In this document: piece after piece, positions 37,923 through 49,973 of the stretch | How positions within the stretch are numbered: position 1 is the stretch's first letter | Layout: every line of letters starts with the position of its first letter | Source of the DNA: Geodermatophilus aquaeductus | Lineage (GTDB): Bacteria > Actinomycetota > Actinomycetes > Mycobacteriales > Geodermatophilaceae | Assembly: GCF_900182545.1 (NCBI RefSeq) | Contig: NZ_FXTJ01000002.1 | Location: forward strand, 558,001-622,000 | Length of the DNA: 64,000 nt | Direction: 5' to 3' | Notes under the pieces: model-generated | The model's input: the letters and a program-made list of their open reading frames with translations, nothing else | What the model was told of the DNA's origin: nothing | Database searches by the model: none | Position numbers and translations under genes: made by a program

Positions 37923-40692
37923 TGGTCAACTGGATGTTGCGCCGGACCAGCTCGTCGTCGTCACCGGTGCGGCGCCGGCGCAGCATCTCCACCTGCAGGT
38001 GGTGCAGCGGCTCCAGGTAGGGGAACCGGTTGCGGATCGAGCGGACCAGCGACGGGTTGTCGGCCAGCAGGGAGTCGTCACCGGTGACGGCGAGCAGCAT
38101 CCGGCAGCTGCGCTCGTGCTCGGCGGTGATCTGGTCGAACACCCGCGCGCGCAGCTCCTCGTCGGGCACCAGCTCGGCGTAGCGGGCGGCCAGCTCGAGG
38201 TCGGTCTTGGCCAGCACCATCCCCATGTTCGACAGCACGGTGCGCAGGAACGGCCAGCGCCGGTGCAGGTCCCGCAACCGGTCCAGGCGCGCGGGGTCGT
38301 CGCCGATCCAGGACTCCAGCGCCGACCCCGTGCCGTACCAGCCGGGCAGCATGATCCGCGCCTGCGACCAGCTGAACACCCACGGGATGGCCCGCAGGTC
38401 GGCGATGCGGTCACCGGCCTTGCGCGAGGGCGGGCGGCTGCCGATGTTGAGCTCGGCCAGCTCGCGGATCGGCGTCGCGGCGCGGAACCACTCCACGAAT
38501 CCCGGGGTGTCGTGCACCAGCGCCCGGTAGGCGCCCTGGGCGCGGGCGGCCAGGTCGTCGAGCAGCGCGTAGGTCTCCTCGGCGTCGTCGCCGAGGCCCT
38601 CGACGTCGAGCAGCGTGGCCTCCAACGTGGCCGCCACCAGCGCCTCGAGGTTGCGGCGGGCGAGGTCGGGCTCGCCGTACTTGGCCGCGATGACCTCGCC
38701 CTGCTCGGTGAGCCGCAGCGCCCCGGCCACCGCGCCGGGCGGCTGGGCCCGGATCGCCTCGTAGCTGGGCCCGCCGCCGCGCCCGACGGTGCCGCCGCGG
38801 CCGTGGAAGAGCCGCAGCCGGATGCCCTCGGCGCGGGCCACCTCGACCAGGGCCAGCTCGGCCCGGTACAGCGCCCAGTTGGCGGCCAGGTAGCCGCCGT
38901 CCTTGTTGCTGTCGGAGTAGCCGAGCATGACCTCCTGCGCGTCGCCCCGATTGCGCACCAGCTCCCGGTAGACCGGCTGGGCGAGGACGGCGGTCATCGT
39001 CTCCCCGGCGCCCTGCAGGTCGCCGATCGTCTCGAACAGCGGCGAGATGCCGACCGGGCAGGTGGGGCCGTTCTCGCCGTCGGGGTCGAGCAGGCCCACC
39101 TCCTTGAGCAGGACGGCGACCTCCAGCACGTCGCTGACCGACTCGCACATGCTGATCACGTAGGTGGGGATCGCCCGCGGGCCGAGCAGCGCGACCTGCT
39201 CGGCGGCGGCCACCAGCAGGTCCAGCTCGCCGCGGGCCAGCTCGGAGAGCTCCGCGTCCGGGCGCACCAGCGGGCGGCGCATCCGCAGCTCGCCGGCCAG
39301 CAGCTCGACCCGCGCGGCCTCGTTCAGCGACGCGTAGTCGGGGCAGACGCCGGCCCAGGCCAGCAGCTCGCCGAGCACCTCCTCGTGGACGGAGGAGTTC
39401 TGCCGCATGTCCAGCCCGGCCAGGTGGAAGCCGAACACCTCGACGGCGTCGCGCAGCCGGGCCAGCCGGTCGTCAGCGAGCGCGCCGGCGCCGTGGCTGC
39501 GCAGCGAGGCGTCGACGACGCCGAGGTCGGCGATCAGCTCGTCCGGGGTGTCGTAGGGCGTCAGCTCGGCGTGCGGCGCGTCGCCGGGCACCCGCCCGAG
39601 GACCCGCCGCGCGGTGGCGGCCAGCCGCGCGTGCACGCCGTTGAGCGCCCGGCGGTAGGGCTCGTCGGCGCGGAACGGCGAGTCGTCGCGTGAGGCCTCG
39701 GCCAGGTGCGACAGCTCCGGCGTCGGGGTGACCAGCCGGTCGGACATCGACAGCTCGCTGCGCAGCTCCACCAGCTCGGACAGGTGGTGGGCCAGCGCGG
39801 TCTCGGCCTGCCGGGTGCTGGCGCGGCGGACGGCGTCGGCGGTGACGAACGGGTTGCCGTCGCGGTCGCCGCCGATCCACGAGCCCGGCTGCAGCACCGG
39901 CTGGGTGGGCAGGCCGCTGGAGGGCCACCGCTCCCCCAGCGCGCGGCGCAGGTCGGCGTTGATCTCGGGGACGACCCGGAACAGCGACAGGTCGTAGTAG
40001 CGCAGCGCCTCGTCGATCTCGTCGGCCAGCCGCAGCCGCGACAGCCGCAGCAGCGCCGTCTGCCAGAGGGTGAGCACCGAGCGGTGCAGCTCGGTCGACC
40101 ACGCCTGCTCGTCGACCTCGCCCGGCGCCATCCGGTCGCGCTGGCGGATGAGCTCGGTGACCTCCTGCTGGACCTGCGAGACCGTCCGGCGGCGCACCTC
40201 GGTCGGGTGCGCGGTGACCACCGGCACGACCAGCGCGCCGGACAGCTCCCGCGCGACGACGTCGGGGTCGAGGCCGGCCTCGTCCAGCAGCGCGAAGGTG
40301 GCCGCGAGGCTGCCCGGCTGCGGCGGGGACCCGGCCCGGCGGTGGTGCCGGCGGCGGCGCTCGTGGTGCAGGTCCTCGGCGAGGTTGGCCAGCAGCGAGA
40401 AGTGGCTGAACGCGCGGATGACGTGGTTGGCCGCGCGGACGTCGAGGTCGCCGAGGCGGGCGGCCAGCCCGGCGCGGTCGGTCTCCGAGCGGCGGACGGC
40501 GAACGCCTGCACGCGGGTGGACTCGACCAGGTCCAGGACGTCGTCGCCGGTCTGCTCGCGGATGACCTCGCCGAGCACCCGGCCGAGCAGCCGGATGTCG
40601 TCGCGCAGCGGTGCGTCGTCGGCGCGGCCGTCCCCTCCCGGGTCGCGGCCGGGCAGGCGCAGGTCGGCGACGTCCACGGTGGCTTCGGACAT
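37885..40692 (-). CDS. ppc: Phosphoenolpyruvate carboxylase
   Basis: Anaplerotic carboxylation of PEP to oxaloacetate. The 935-aa protein has all the signature blocks: [16 protein letters not shown] (catalytic His), [14 protein letters not shown], the [19 protein letters not shown] loop, [19 protein letters not shown] and the C-terminal ALRNSG that occupies the tetramer/active site. A variable Asp/Gly-rich N-terminus precedes the conserved part. Start ATG 40692 has GATACT 7 nt upstream. The gene is divergent from the SMP-30 gene. Confidence 0.97.
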   Translation of the reverse strand: MSEATVDVADLRLPGRDPGGDGRADDAPLRDDIRLLGRVLGEVIREQTGDDVLDLVESTRVQAFAVRRSETDRAGLAARLGDLDVRAANHVIRAFSHFSLLANLAEDLHHERRRRHHRRAGSPPQPGSLAATFALLDEAGLDPDVVARELSGALVVPVVTAHPTEVRRRTVSQVQQEVTELIRQRDRMAPGEVDEQAWSTELHRSVLTLWQTALLRLSRLRLADEIDEALRYYDLSLFRVVPEINADLRRALGERWPSSGLPTQPVLQPGSWIGGDRDGNPFVTADAVRRASTRQAETALAHHLSELVELRSELSMSDRLVTPTPELSHLAEASRDDSPFRADEPYRRALNGVHARLAATARRVLGRVPGDAPHAELTPYDTPDELIADLGVVDASLRSHGAGALADDRLARLRDAVEVFGFHLAGLDMRQNSSVHEEVLGELLAWAGVCPDYASLNEAARVELLAGELRMRRPLVRPDAELSELARGELDLLVAAAEQVALLGPRAIPTYVISMCESVSDVLEVAVLLKEVGLLDPDGENGPTCPVGISPLFETIGDLQGAGETMTAVLAQPVYRELVRNRGDAQEVMLGYSDSNKDGGYLAANWALYRAELALVEVARAEGIRLRLFHGRGGTVGRGGGPSYEAIRAQPPGAVAGALRLTEQGEVIAAKYGEPDLARRNLEALVAATLEATLLDVEGLGDDAEETYALLDDLAARAQGAYRALVHDTPGFVEWFRAATPIRELAELNIGSRPPSRKAGDRIADLRAIPWVFSWSQARIMLPGWYGTGSALESWIGDDPARLDRLRDLHRRWPFLRTVLSNMGMVLAKTDLELAARYAELVPDEELRARVFDQITAEHERSCRMLLAVTGDDSLLADNPSLVRSIRNRFPYLEPLHHLQVEMLRRRRTGDDDELVRRNIQLTINGIATALRNSG

Positions 40693-40699
40693 GGGGCGC

Positions 40700-40743
40700 A
40701 GTATCCGTCCCGCGTGTGACGCGCGGGTGTCCTGGGGCACCCT
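40700..40743. promoter_or_regulatory. Divergent leaderless promoters of ppc and SMP-30 gene
   Basis: GATACT on the minus strand (40705-40700), 7 nt before ppc ATG 40692, and CACCCT on the plus strand (40738-40743), 6 nt before GTG 40750. Confidence 0.5.
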
Positions 40744-40749
40744 GACCGC

Positions 40750-41658
40750 GTGCTGACCCTGCGCGCCACCCCCGCCGACCCCACGCCCGCCGACCACGGC
40801 GAGGGCCCCACCTGGGACGCCGCCCGCTCCGAGCTGCTGTGGGTCGACATCTCCGCCGGCGTCTTCCGGCGGGCGACCCTCGACGGCGACACCCTGACCG
40901 ACGCCGGCTCGCTGCGCGCCGGGGACACCGTGGGCGCCGTCGTCCCCGCGGCGGCCGGTGGCTGGCTGACCGCTGCCGGCGGCGGGTTCACGCACGTGGC
41001 GGCCGACGGCACCGCCCGCCGGCTGCTGGAGCTGGCCGGCGAGGGCGGCGGCGAGGCCGACGGCGGCACCCGCATGAACGACGCCAAGTGCGACCGCGCC
41101 GGCCGGTTCTACGCCGGGACCATGGCCTTCGACCAGCGCCCCGGCGCCGGCACCCTCTACCGGCTCGACACCGACGGCACCGTCACCACCGTCCGCGCGG
41201 ACCTCACCGTCTCCAACGGCCTGGGCTGGTCCCCCGACGACCGCACCGTCTACCTGGCCGACTCCGGGCCGGGGCTGGTGCACGCCTTCGACCACGACCC
41301 GGCCAGGGGCGCGTGGAGCAACGGCCGGGTGCTGCTGGAGACCGGCGGTGCCGACGGCGTCGCCGACGGCCTCACCGTCGACGACGAGGGCTGCCTCTGG
41401 ACGGCGATGTGGGGCGGCGGCCAGGTGCGCCGCTGGTCGCCGGAGGGCGAGCTGCTCGCCGTCGTCGAGGTGCCGGTGGCCAACACCTCCAGCTGCGCCT
41501 TCGCCGGCCCCGACCGCGGCCTGCTCGTCGTCAGCACCGCGCACGGCGAGGACGGGGAGGACGCCGCCGGGCGGCTGTTCACCGTCCGGCCCGGCGTCAC
41601 CGGCCCGCCCGCGAACCCCTACCGCGGCCCGCTGGCTGCCCTGCGGCAGGTGGTCTGA
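40750..41658 (+). CDS. SMP-30/gluconolactonase/LRE-family protein
   Basis: A 302-aa six-bladed beta-propeller lactonase-type protein. [26 protein letters not shown] (first Glu metal ligand), [40 protein letters not shown] (Asn ligand) and [35 protein letters not shown] (Asp ligand) are the conserved calcium/zinc-site strands. It hydrolyses sugar lactones in characterised members. The GTG start lies 6 nt after CACCCT. A 15-bp hairpin closes the gene. Confidence 0.92.
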   Translation: MLTLRATPADPTPADHGEGPTWDAARSELLWVDISAGVFRRATLDGDTLTDAGSLRAGDTVGAVVPAAAGGWLTAAGGGFTHVAADGTARRLLELAGEGGGEADGGTRMNDAKCDRAGRFYAGTMAFDQRPGAGTLYRLDTDGTVTTVRADLTVSNGLGWSPDDRTVYLADSGPGLVHAFDHDPARGAWSNGRVLLETGGADGVADGLTVDDEGCLWTAMWGGGQVRRWSPEGELLAVVEVPVANTSSCAFAGPDRGLLVVSTAHGEDGEDAAGRLFTVRPGVTGPPANPYRGPLAALRQVV

Positions 41659-41659
41659 C

Positions 41660-41704
41660 GTGCAACTCCGCGGACGTGCACGGTGCACCTCCGCGGAGTT
41701 GCAC
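41660..41704. terminator. Nested hairpin between SMP-30 and TPR genes
   Basis: 15-nt arms (41660-41674 and 41690-41704), perfect complement, with a 15-nt loop holding two GTGCAC words that can pair further. The first base of the left arm is 2 nt past the SMP-30 stop; the right arm ends 6 nt before the TPR gene stop. There is no U-tract. Confidence 0.7.
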
Positions 41705-41709
41705 CGATC

Positions 41710-42570
41710 TCAGCTCTCCTGGAGCAGCGCGAGGGCCGCGGCGGCGAGCTGGTCGCCGGCGGCGGCGCCGCGCTCGAACTCCTCCGCCGCGCCGGCGATG
41801 TCGCCGCGGTCGGCCAGGAGCACGCCCAGGTTGTGGTGGCAGTACGCGTCGCCGGCGTGGATGCCGGCGCGGTAGGCCTCCTCGGCCGCCTCGTCGTCGC
41901 CGAGCTGCTCGCGGTAGAGGTTGCCCAGCGGCAGCCACGCCACCTGCTCGCCGAGCTTGGCGCCGCGCTCGAGCACCGAGCGGGCCTCCTCGGCGCGGCC
42001 GGTCTGCAGCAGCAGCGCCGCGAGGTCGGCGCGGGCGGCGGCGAAGTGGGCGGCACCGGCGCGCAGCCGCGGCTCGAGGGCGGGGTCGAGGGTGGCGCAC
42101 CACTGCCAGCACGCGGCGACGGCGTCGGCCTCCTCGTCGCCGGTCGCGGCGAGCTCCTCGGCGACGGCCAGCGCCTCCTCGCGCTCGCCCTGCTCGCGCA
42201 GGAGGAACGCCAGCTGCAGCCCGCCCTCGGTGTCCCCGGCCTCGGCGGCCCCCCGGTAGGCGGCCATGGCCCCCGCGAGGTCGCCGAGCCGCTCGAGCAC
42301 CAGCCCGAGGTTGCGCCAGGCGTCGTCCTCGCCGCCGGCCAGCGCGACCTCGTAGGCCTCGACCGCCTCGGCCCAGCGCTCCTGCGCGGCCAGGCTGTTG
42401 CCCAGGTCGTAGTAGCCGGTGACGTCGCCCAGCTCCGCCGCGCGGCGGAAGCACCACTCGGCGTCGGTCTGCCGGCCGGCGTCGGCGAGGTCGCAGCCCA
42501 GCTCGATCAGCTCATCGGCGTCCTCGGAGGCCTGCAGCCGCCAGAGGCGCGCGTCCAGGTCCTCGGTCAT
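41710..42570 (-). CDS. Sel1/TPR-repeat protein
   Basis: A 286-aa repeat protein made of about seven 33-36-residue helix-turn-helix units: DAEWCFRRAAELGDVTGYYDLGNSLAAQERWAEAVEAYEVALAGGEDDAWRNLGLVLERLGDLAGAMAAYRGAAEAGDTEGGLQLAFLLREQGEREEA and so on, with the ALGD/AGD turns of Sel1-like repeats. It lacks a signal peptide or enzyme domain, so it is probably a cytosolic protein-protein scaffold. ATG 42570 is preferred over an upstream codon at 42627 because CATCAT lies 7 nt before it. Confidence 0.88.
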   Translation of the reverse strand: MTEDLDARLWRLQASEDADELIELGCDLADAGRQTDAEWCFRRAAELGDVTGYYDLGNSLAAQERWAEAVEAYEVALAGGEDDAWRNLGLVLERLGDLAGAMAAYRGAAEAGDTEGGLQLAFLLREQGEREEALAVAEELAATGDEEADAVAACWQWCATLDPALEPRLRAGAAHFAAARADLAALLLQTGRAEEARSVLERGAKLGEQVAWLPLGNLYREQLGDDEAAEEAYRAGIHAGDAYCHHNLGVLLADRGDIAGAAEEFERGAAAGDQLAAAALALLQES

Positions 42571-42673
42571 GGCGACGATGATGGCCGCGCTGACCTGGGC
42601 ACACGCCCTCCGTCGGGGTGAGGTCACCCCAACGTGTCCGGTGCTCGTCCGGGCGGGTGTCCCCCCGCCGGGA

Positions 42674-43867
42674 TCAGGCCTCGCCGGCCTTCAGCGCCTC
42701 CCGCAGCTTGGTCTTCCCGCCGGTCCGCAGCAGGGCCCCGGAGTACACCCGGCCGCCCAGCCGGACCACCAGCGCGATGGCCACCAGCATGAGCGCGACG
42801 GCCACGCCGACCTCCCACAGCGCCACGTCGCCGGCCGCCTGCCGGACCGGCATGACCATCGGCGAGAGCCCCGGCACGTAGGAGGTCACGATCGCCAGCG
42901 TCCCGTCCGGGTCGCTCGCCGCCTGGACGGCCACGATGAACCCGGCCACCAGCACCAGCGACGCCGGCGTCAGCACGCTGCCGAGGTCCTCCTGCCGGCT
43001 CACCAGCGAGGCGGCGACGGCGAACAGCGAGGCGAACAGGGCGTAGCCGAGCACGAACCAGAACAGCAGCCACAGCACCGTCCCGATCAGCTCGCCGGGC
43101 AGGTCGACGACGTCGAAGGCCAGCGCCCCGCCGATCCCGATCGCGGCGATCACGGCGATCTGCCCGAGACCCAGGACGCCGAGGCCGAGGATCTTGCCGG
43201 CCAGCAGCTGCCAGGGCTTCATCGTGGCCAGCAGCAGCTCGACCACCCGGCTGGACTTCTCCTCGACCACGCCCTGCGCGACGAACTGGGCGAAGAGGAT
43301 GAGCAGGCTGTAGAGCACCACGACGCCGACGACGGCGACCACGGTGCGCTGGGTGTCGGCCGCGGAGTCGCCGTCGAGCGCGGTCACCGTGAGCTGCGGC
43401 AGGTCGGAGGGGTCGACGCCGGCCTGCGCCAGCGCGTCGCCCAGCGCCACCGAGCCGACCGCCCCGGACACGACCGCCTCGAGCGTGGTGTCGGGGTCGG
43501 CGACCACGAGCTCGGGATCGCCGCTGCTGCCGACGAGGGCGCCGTCGACCTCCTCGTCCTCGACGGCGGTGCGCGCGGCGTCCTCGGTGTCGAAGCGGAC
43601 CACCTCGACGTCGACGTCGAGCGCCTCGCCCTGCGCCTCGAGGGCGGTGCCCACCTGCCCGGGGTCGCCGACGACCCCGATCCGGCTGGTGTCCTCCCCG
43701 GAGTTGACGACGACCTGGAAGACCAGCACGCCGAGGATCAGCACGATCATCAGGACCGAGCTGGCGATGAACGTCTTGTCGCGGATGCGCGAGGAGATCT
43801 CGCGCCCGGCGACCAGGCGGACCAGCTGCCCGCTCGACAGCGGCGAGGTCGACGACGGCGCGCTCAC
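42674..43867 (-). CDS. ABC-2-type permease (NatB-like sodium/drug efflux)
   Basis: A 397-aa membrane protein of the ABC-2 family. One helix (FIASSVLMIVLILGVLVFQVVV) comes first, then an extracellular domain of about 160 residues, followed by five membrane segments from VVAVVGVVVLYSLLILFAQFVAQGV to VALMLVAIALVVRL. The motif EEKSSRVVELLLATMKPWQLLAGKILG is the NatB/ABC-2 signature. Substrate unknown. It is translationally coupled to the upstream ATPase gene (GTGA overlap at 43864-43867). Confidence 0.92.
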   Translation of the reverse strand: MSAPSSTSPLSSGQLVRLVAGREISSRIRDKTFIASSVLMIVLILGVLVFQVVVNSGEDTSRIGVVGDPGQVGTALEAQGEALDVDVEVVRFDTEDAARTAVEDEEVDGALVGSSGDPELVVADPDTTLEAVVSGAVGSVALGDALAQAGVDPSDLPQLTVTALDGDSAADTQRTVVAVVGVVVLYSLLILFAQFVAQGVVEEKSSRVVELLLATMKPWQLLAGKILGLGVLGLGQIAVIAAIGIGGALAFDVVDLPGELIGTVLWLLFWFVLGYALFASLFAVAASLVSRQEDLGSVLTPASLVLVAGFIVAVQAASDPDGTLAIVTSYVPGLSPMVMPVRQAAGDVALWEVGVAVALMLVAIALVVRLGGRVYSGALLRTGGKTKLREALKAGEA

Positions 43868-44793
43868 GCCGCCACCTCCTCGCGGACGGCGGCCTGCTGC
43901 ACCGGGTCGGCGACGACCTCGCGGAACAGCTCGACCAGCGTGGCCTCCCGCCAGGCGAAGTGGGTGACCCGGCCGGTGCGCAGCGCCGCGGCGAGCACCT
44001 GCTGGTCGTCGGTGCCACCGGCGAGCTCCAGCAGCGTGTCGCCGGCCCGCTCGGACACCACCCGGACGCCGGGGACGGCGGCCGCCCAGCCGGGCGCGGC
44101 GTCGGGGACGACGACCCGCAGCACCCGGCCCGACTCGCGGCGCCGCAGCTCCTCCACGGTGCCCGTGGCGACCATCCGGCCGCGCGCGAGGATGCCGACC
44201 GAGTCGCACAGCCGCTCGACCAGGTCCAGCTGGTGGCTGGAGAACACGACGGGAACGCCGGCGCGGCACTGCTCGAGCAGCGCCTCGGCCAGCGCGTCGA
44301 CGCCGACGGGGTCCAGGCCGCTGAACGGCTCGTCGAGGATGAGCACCTCGGGCCGGCTGACCAGGGCGGCGGCCAGCTGCACGCGCTGCTGGTTGCCCAG
44401 CGACAGCTTCTCGACCGGGTCGCCGCGCCGCTCGGCCAGGCCGAGGCGACCCGACCACTCCTCGGCGGCGCGGGCCGCGGCGGCGGCGTCCATGCCGTGC
44501 AGCCGCGCGAAGTAGGTCAGCTGCTCCCCCACCCGCATCTTCGGGTAGAGCCCGCGCTCCTCCGGCATGTAGCCGATGCGCCGCCGCGCCTCCTCGTCCA
44601 GGGGGCGGCCGCGCCAGCGGACCTCCCCGGCGTCGGCGCGGGCCAGGCCCATCGCGATGCGCATGGTCGTCGTCTTCCCGGCCCCGTTGGACCCGCAGAA
44701 GCCGAACATCGAGCCGGGGGCGACGGTGAAACCGACACCCTCCAGCACGCGGTTGTCGCCGTAGCTCTTGTGGAGCCCGTCGAACTCGAGCAC
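43864..44793 (-). CDS. ABC transporter ATP-binding protein (NatA-like)
   Basis: A 309-aa ATPase with Walker A GSNGAGKTTTMR, Q-loop region GYMPEERGLYPKM, ABC signature KLSLGNQQRVQLAAALVSRP, Walker B LILDEPFSGLDP and switch His in SSHQLDLVERL. The C-terminal extension (about 75 residues, GRVLRVVVPDAAPGWAAAVPG...) is the DUF4162-like domain of NatA proteins. GTG 44793 has SD GGAGGAG. Together with the permease it forms an exporter, upstream and divergent from UdgX. Confidence 0.94.
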   Translation of the reverse strand: MLEFDGLHKSYGDNRVLEGVGFTVAPGSMFGFCGSNGAGKTTTMRIAMGLARADAGEVRWRGRPLDEEARRRIGYMPEERGLYPKMRVGEQLTYFARLHGMDAAAAARAAEEWSGRLGLAERRGDPVEKLSLGNQQRVQLAAALVSRPEVLILDEPFSGLDPVGVDALAEALLEQCRAGVPVVFSSHQLDLVERLCDSVGILARGRMVATGTVEELRRRESGRVLRVVVPDAAPGWAAAVPGVRVVSERAGDTLLELAGGTDDQQVLAAALRTGRVTHFAWREATLVELFREVVADPVQQAAVREEVAA

Positions 44794-44880
44794 TGCTCCT
44801 CCGTCCAGAGATCCCCGTCCGCCGGGGACGCTATCGGTCCCCGCCTCGCGCCCCGCCCCGACCTGCGGTGTCATCGGGAC

Positions 44881-45558
44881 ATGAGCCAGGAGAACGTCCC
44901 CGCCAGCCCACCGTCGGGCGTGGGGCTGGACGGCCTGCGGCAGGCCGCGGCCGGGTGCCGGGCCTGTGAGCTGTGGGAGCCGGCGACCCAGACGGTCTTC
45001 GGGGAGGGCCCCGAGACCGCGCGCATCGTGTTCGTCGGGGAGCAGCCCGGCGACCAGGAGGACCGCAGGGGCGAGCCGTTCGTCGGCCCGGCCGGCCGAC
45101 TGCTCGACCGCGCGCTCGCCGACGCCGGGATCGAGCGGGGCGACGCCTACGTCACCAACGCCGTCAAGCACTTCCGGTTCACGCCCACCGCCAAGCGGCG
45201 GATCCACCAGTCCCCGGGCGCCGAGCACATCCGAGCCTGCCGCCCGTGGCTGGAGGCGGAGTTCGAGGTGCTCAAGCCGGAGGTCGTCGTCTGCCTGGGC
45301 GCGACCGCGGCCAAGGCGCTGATCTCGCCGTCGTTCCGGATCACCAGGGAGCGCGGCGTGCTCATGCCCTGGACGCCGCCCGGCGTCGCGCGGGCCGAGG
45401 CCGGCGACGACGAGCCCGACGAGGACGCCCCGGCACAGACCTGGATGCTCGCCACCGCCCATCCCTCGGCGGTGCTGCGGGTGCCCGACGCGGACCGCCC
45501 GAAGGCCTACGACGCGCTGGTCGCCGACCTGCGCGTGGTGGCCGGCGCCCTGGCCTAG
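44881..45558 (+). CDS. udgX: UdgX-type uracil-DNA-binding protein/glycosylase
   Basis: A 225-aa family-4-like uracil-DNA glycosylase of the UdgX subgroup. CRACELWEPATQTVFGEGPETARIVFVGEQPGDQEDRRGEPFVGPAGRLLDRALADAGI gives the FeS-cluster Cys and the GEQPG uracil motif. VTNAVKHFRFTPTAKRRIHQSPGAEHIRACRPWL contains the UdgX R-loop KRRIHQ, whose His forms a covalent bond to the abasic deoxyribose after uracil excision in M. smegmatis UdgX. TAHPSAVLR is the catalytic loop. This protein therefore probably attaches covalently to uracil sites. ATG 44881 has no SD. The 3' end overlaps the convergent MFS gene by 4 bp. Confidence 0.92.
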   Translation: MSQENVPASPPSGVGLDGLRQAAAGCRACELWEPATQTVFGEGPETARIVFVGEQPGDQEDRRGEPFVGPAGRLLDRALADAGIERGDAYVTNAVKHFRFTPTAKRRIHQSPGAEHIRACRPWLEAEFEVLKPEVVVCLGATAAKALISPSFRITRERGVLMPWTPPGVARAEAGDDEPDEDAPAQTWMLATAHPSAVLRVPDADRPKAYDALVADLRVVAGALA

Positions 45559-46895
45559 GAGCCGCTGCGCGAGGCGCGGAAGTGCAGGAACGAGGGCACC
45601 AGCAGCGCGACGACGACCATCGCCACCACGACGACGACCCCGCCGGACACCATCGCCACGCTCACGCCCGCGGCGCTGGCCATCGCCCCGGCGCGCAGGT
45701 CGCCCAGCCGCGGGCCGCCCGCGACGACGACGAGGAAGACGCCCTGCATCCGCCCGCGCATGTCGTCGGGCGCGGCGGTCTGCAGCATCGACGAGCGCAG
45801 CACCGCGCTGACCATGTCGCCGGCGCCGGCGAGTGCCAGGAAGAGCACGGCCAGCCACAGGGTGGACGCCAGGCCGAACCCGATGATCGCCAGGCCCCAG
45901 ACGACGATCGCCGCGAGCACCACCGCGCCCTGCCGGTCGACCCGCGAGACCCAGCCGGAGGTCAGCCCCATGAGCAGGGCGCCGATGGAGATCCCGGCGA
46001 ACAGCCACCCGAGGCTGTTCGGCGACCCCTCGAAGCGCGTCTCCGACAGCTCGGGGAACACCGCCTGCGGCCAGGCGAAGAGCATCGCGATGACGTCGAC
46101 GACGAAGGTCATGAGCAGCACCGGCTGGGTGCGGAGGAACGTGAAGCCCTCCCCCACCCCGCGGACGGCGGCACCGAGGCGCAGCGGGCCGGTCCGCCCG
46201 GCCGGGGGCAGCGGTGGCAGGCCGCGCAGCAGCAGGACGGCGACCAGGAACCCGAGCGCGTCGACCGTGTAGGCGAGGAAGAGGTCGCCGAGGCTGATGA
46301 GCACCCCGGCCAGCAGCGGCCCGGCGATGACGCCGACCTGGCGGACGGTCATCGCCAGCGCGTTGGCCGCCGGGACGCCCGCGGTGCCGACGAGTGCGGG
46401 GATGACCGCGCTGCGCGTCGGCTGGTTGACGGCGGTGAAGCCGGAGACCGCGGCGACGAGCACCCACAGCAGCCAGATGTTGCCGCCGCCGGGCAGGAGC
46501 GCCTGCACCGCCAGCAGCGCGCTGGTCACCGCCGACCCCGCCCCGGTGACCAGCATGAGCCTGCGGCGGTCCATCGCGTCGGCGATCGCGCCTCCGAGGA
46601 GCCCGAAGACGACGAGCGGCACGAGGGCGACGATCGACGTGACGCCCACCAGCAGCGAGGAGCCGGTGAGGTCGTAGACCTGGAACGGAACGGCGACCAG
46701 CGTCATCTGCTGGCCGAGCATCGTGGCCGCGACACCCCAGAACAGCCGCCGGTAGCCGGGGTTGCGCAGCGGGCTGGTGTCGATCGCCCAGCCCCTCGAC
46801 GAGCGGCGGCGCACCGGCGCGGGCTCGGCGACCTTCCCGGCCCCCTCGACGGGGTCGACGGGCACCTGCTCGCCGGGCGTCTCCCGCGCCGTCAC
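45555..46895 (-). CDS. MFS transporter (DUF894/EntS-type exporter)
   Basis: A 446-aa major facilitator of the EntS/MFS_3 transmembrane-secretion-effector type: NPGYRRLFWGVAATMLGQQMTLVAVPFQVYDLTGSSLLVGVTSI (a typical first helix pair), GGAIADAMDRRRLMLVTG (motif A), TRSAVIPALVGTAGVPAANAL and GISIGALLMGL. It has about 12 membrane segments and a hydrophilic N-terminus. Substrate unknown. GTG 46895 overlaps the PdxH stop by 4 bp (GTGA), so the two are co-translated. It is a paralogue of the truncated MFS gene at the right edge. Confidence 0.9.
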   Translation of the reverse strand: MTARETPGEQVPVDPVEGAGKVAEPAPVRRRSSRGWAIDTSPLRNPGYRRLFWGVAATMLGQQMTLVAVPFQVYDLTGSSLLVGVTSIVALVPLVVFGLLGGAIADAMDRRRLMLVTGAGSAVTSALLAVQALLPGGGNIWLLWVLVAAVSGFTAVNQPTRSAVIPALVGTAGVPAANALAMTVRQVGVIAGPLLAGVLISLGDLFLAYTVDALGFLVAVLLLRGLPPLPPAGRTGPLRLGAAVRGVGEGFTFLRTQPVLLMTFVVDVIAMLFAWPQAVFPELSETRFEGSPNSLGWLFAGISIGALLMGLTSGWVSRVDRQGAVVLAAIVVWGLAIIGFGLASTLWLAVLFLALAGAGDMVSAVLRSSMLQTAAPDDMRGRMQGVFLVVVAGGPRLGDLRAGAMASAAGVSVAMVSGGVVVVVAMVVVALLVPSFLHFRASRSGS

Positions 46896-47539
46896 GGGGC
46901 CAGCCGCTGGAGCACCCAGCCGCCGCCCTCCTCGTCGTCGCGCACGAAGCGCAGCCGGTCGTGCAGCCGCCCCGGGCCGCCCTGCCAGAACTCGATGCTG
47001 TGCGGCACGACGCGGTAGCCGCCCCAGGCCGGCGGCCGCGGCACCTTCTCCGTCGTCGTCTCCTCGTCGAGCAGCCGCACCCGCCCCTCGAGCTCCTCGC
47101 GGGAGTCGACGACGGTGGACTGCACCGAGGCGACGGCGGCCAGCTGGGCCTCGCGGGGGCGGGGGTCCCACAGGTCGTCGGAGGCGGCCTCGCCGATGCG
47201 CTCGACGGTGCCGGTCACCCGCACCTGGCGCTGCAGCGCGTGCCAGGGGAAGACCAGCGCCGCGCGCGGGTTGGCCGCCAGCTGCGCACCCTTGGCCGAG
47301 GCGTAGCTGGTGCCGAAGACGAAGCCGGCCTCGTCGTAGCCCTTGAGCAGGACGATCCGCGCGTCGGGGGCGCCGTCGGCGTCGGCGGTGGCCACGACCA
47401 CCGCGTTGGGGTCGGGGACGTCGGCGGCCACGACGTCGCGGAACCAGCGGTCGAACTGCTCGACCCAGGTGGGCGCGAGGTCCTCCTCGCGCAGCCCCGG
47501 GCGGTCGTAGTCCCTGCGCATGCGGGAGAGGTCGGCCAC
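46892..47539 (-). CDS. pdxH: Pyridoxamine 5'-phosphate oxidase PdxH
   Basis: Oxidises pyridoxamine/pyridoxine phosphate to PLP with FMN. The 215-aa protein shows MRRDYDRPGLREEDLAPTWVEQFDRWFRDVVAADVPDPNAVVVATADADG (FMN phosphate region), RIVLLKGYDEAGFVFGTSYASAKGAQLAANPRAALVFPWHALQRQVRVTGTVER, SRPREAQ-like DPRPREAQLAAVAS, and C-terminal PPAWGGYRVVPHSIEFWQGGPGRLHDR, with the W-G-G-x-R-V-x-P and E-F-W-Q-G motifs. GTG 47539 has CAGCAT 6 nt upstream; ATG 47521 is the alternative. It is co-translated with the MFS gene; PLP-using SerC is close by. Confidence 0.95.
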   Translation of the reverse strand: MADLSRMRRDYDRPGLREEDLAPTWVEQFDRWFRDVVAADVPDPNAVVVATADADGAPDARIVLLKGYDEAGFVFGTSYASAKGAQLAANPRAALVFPWHALQRQVRVTGTVERIGEAASDDLWDPRPREAQLAAVASVQSTVVDSREELEGRVRLLDEETTTEKVPRPPAWGGYRVVPHSIEFWQGGPGRLHDRLRFVRDDEEGGGWVLQRLAP

Positions 47540-47632
47540 GCCGCCATGCTGACACCGCCGCCGCGGCAGGGGGCCGGGCGCCTCCCGCTGGACGGCAGCC
47601 CCCCGTGTGCCGGGGCCGGCCGCTGGGCCTAG

Positions 47633-49957
<2,325 letters not shown>

Positions 49958-49973
49958 GCCGAGCGGCTGCGGC

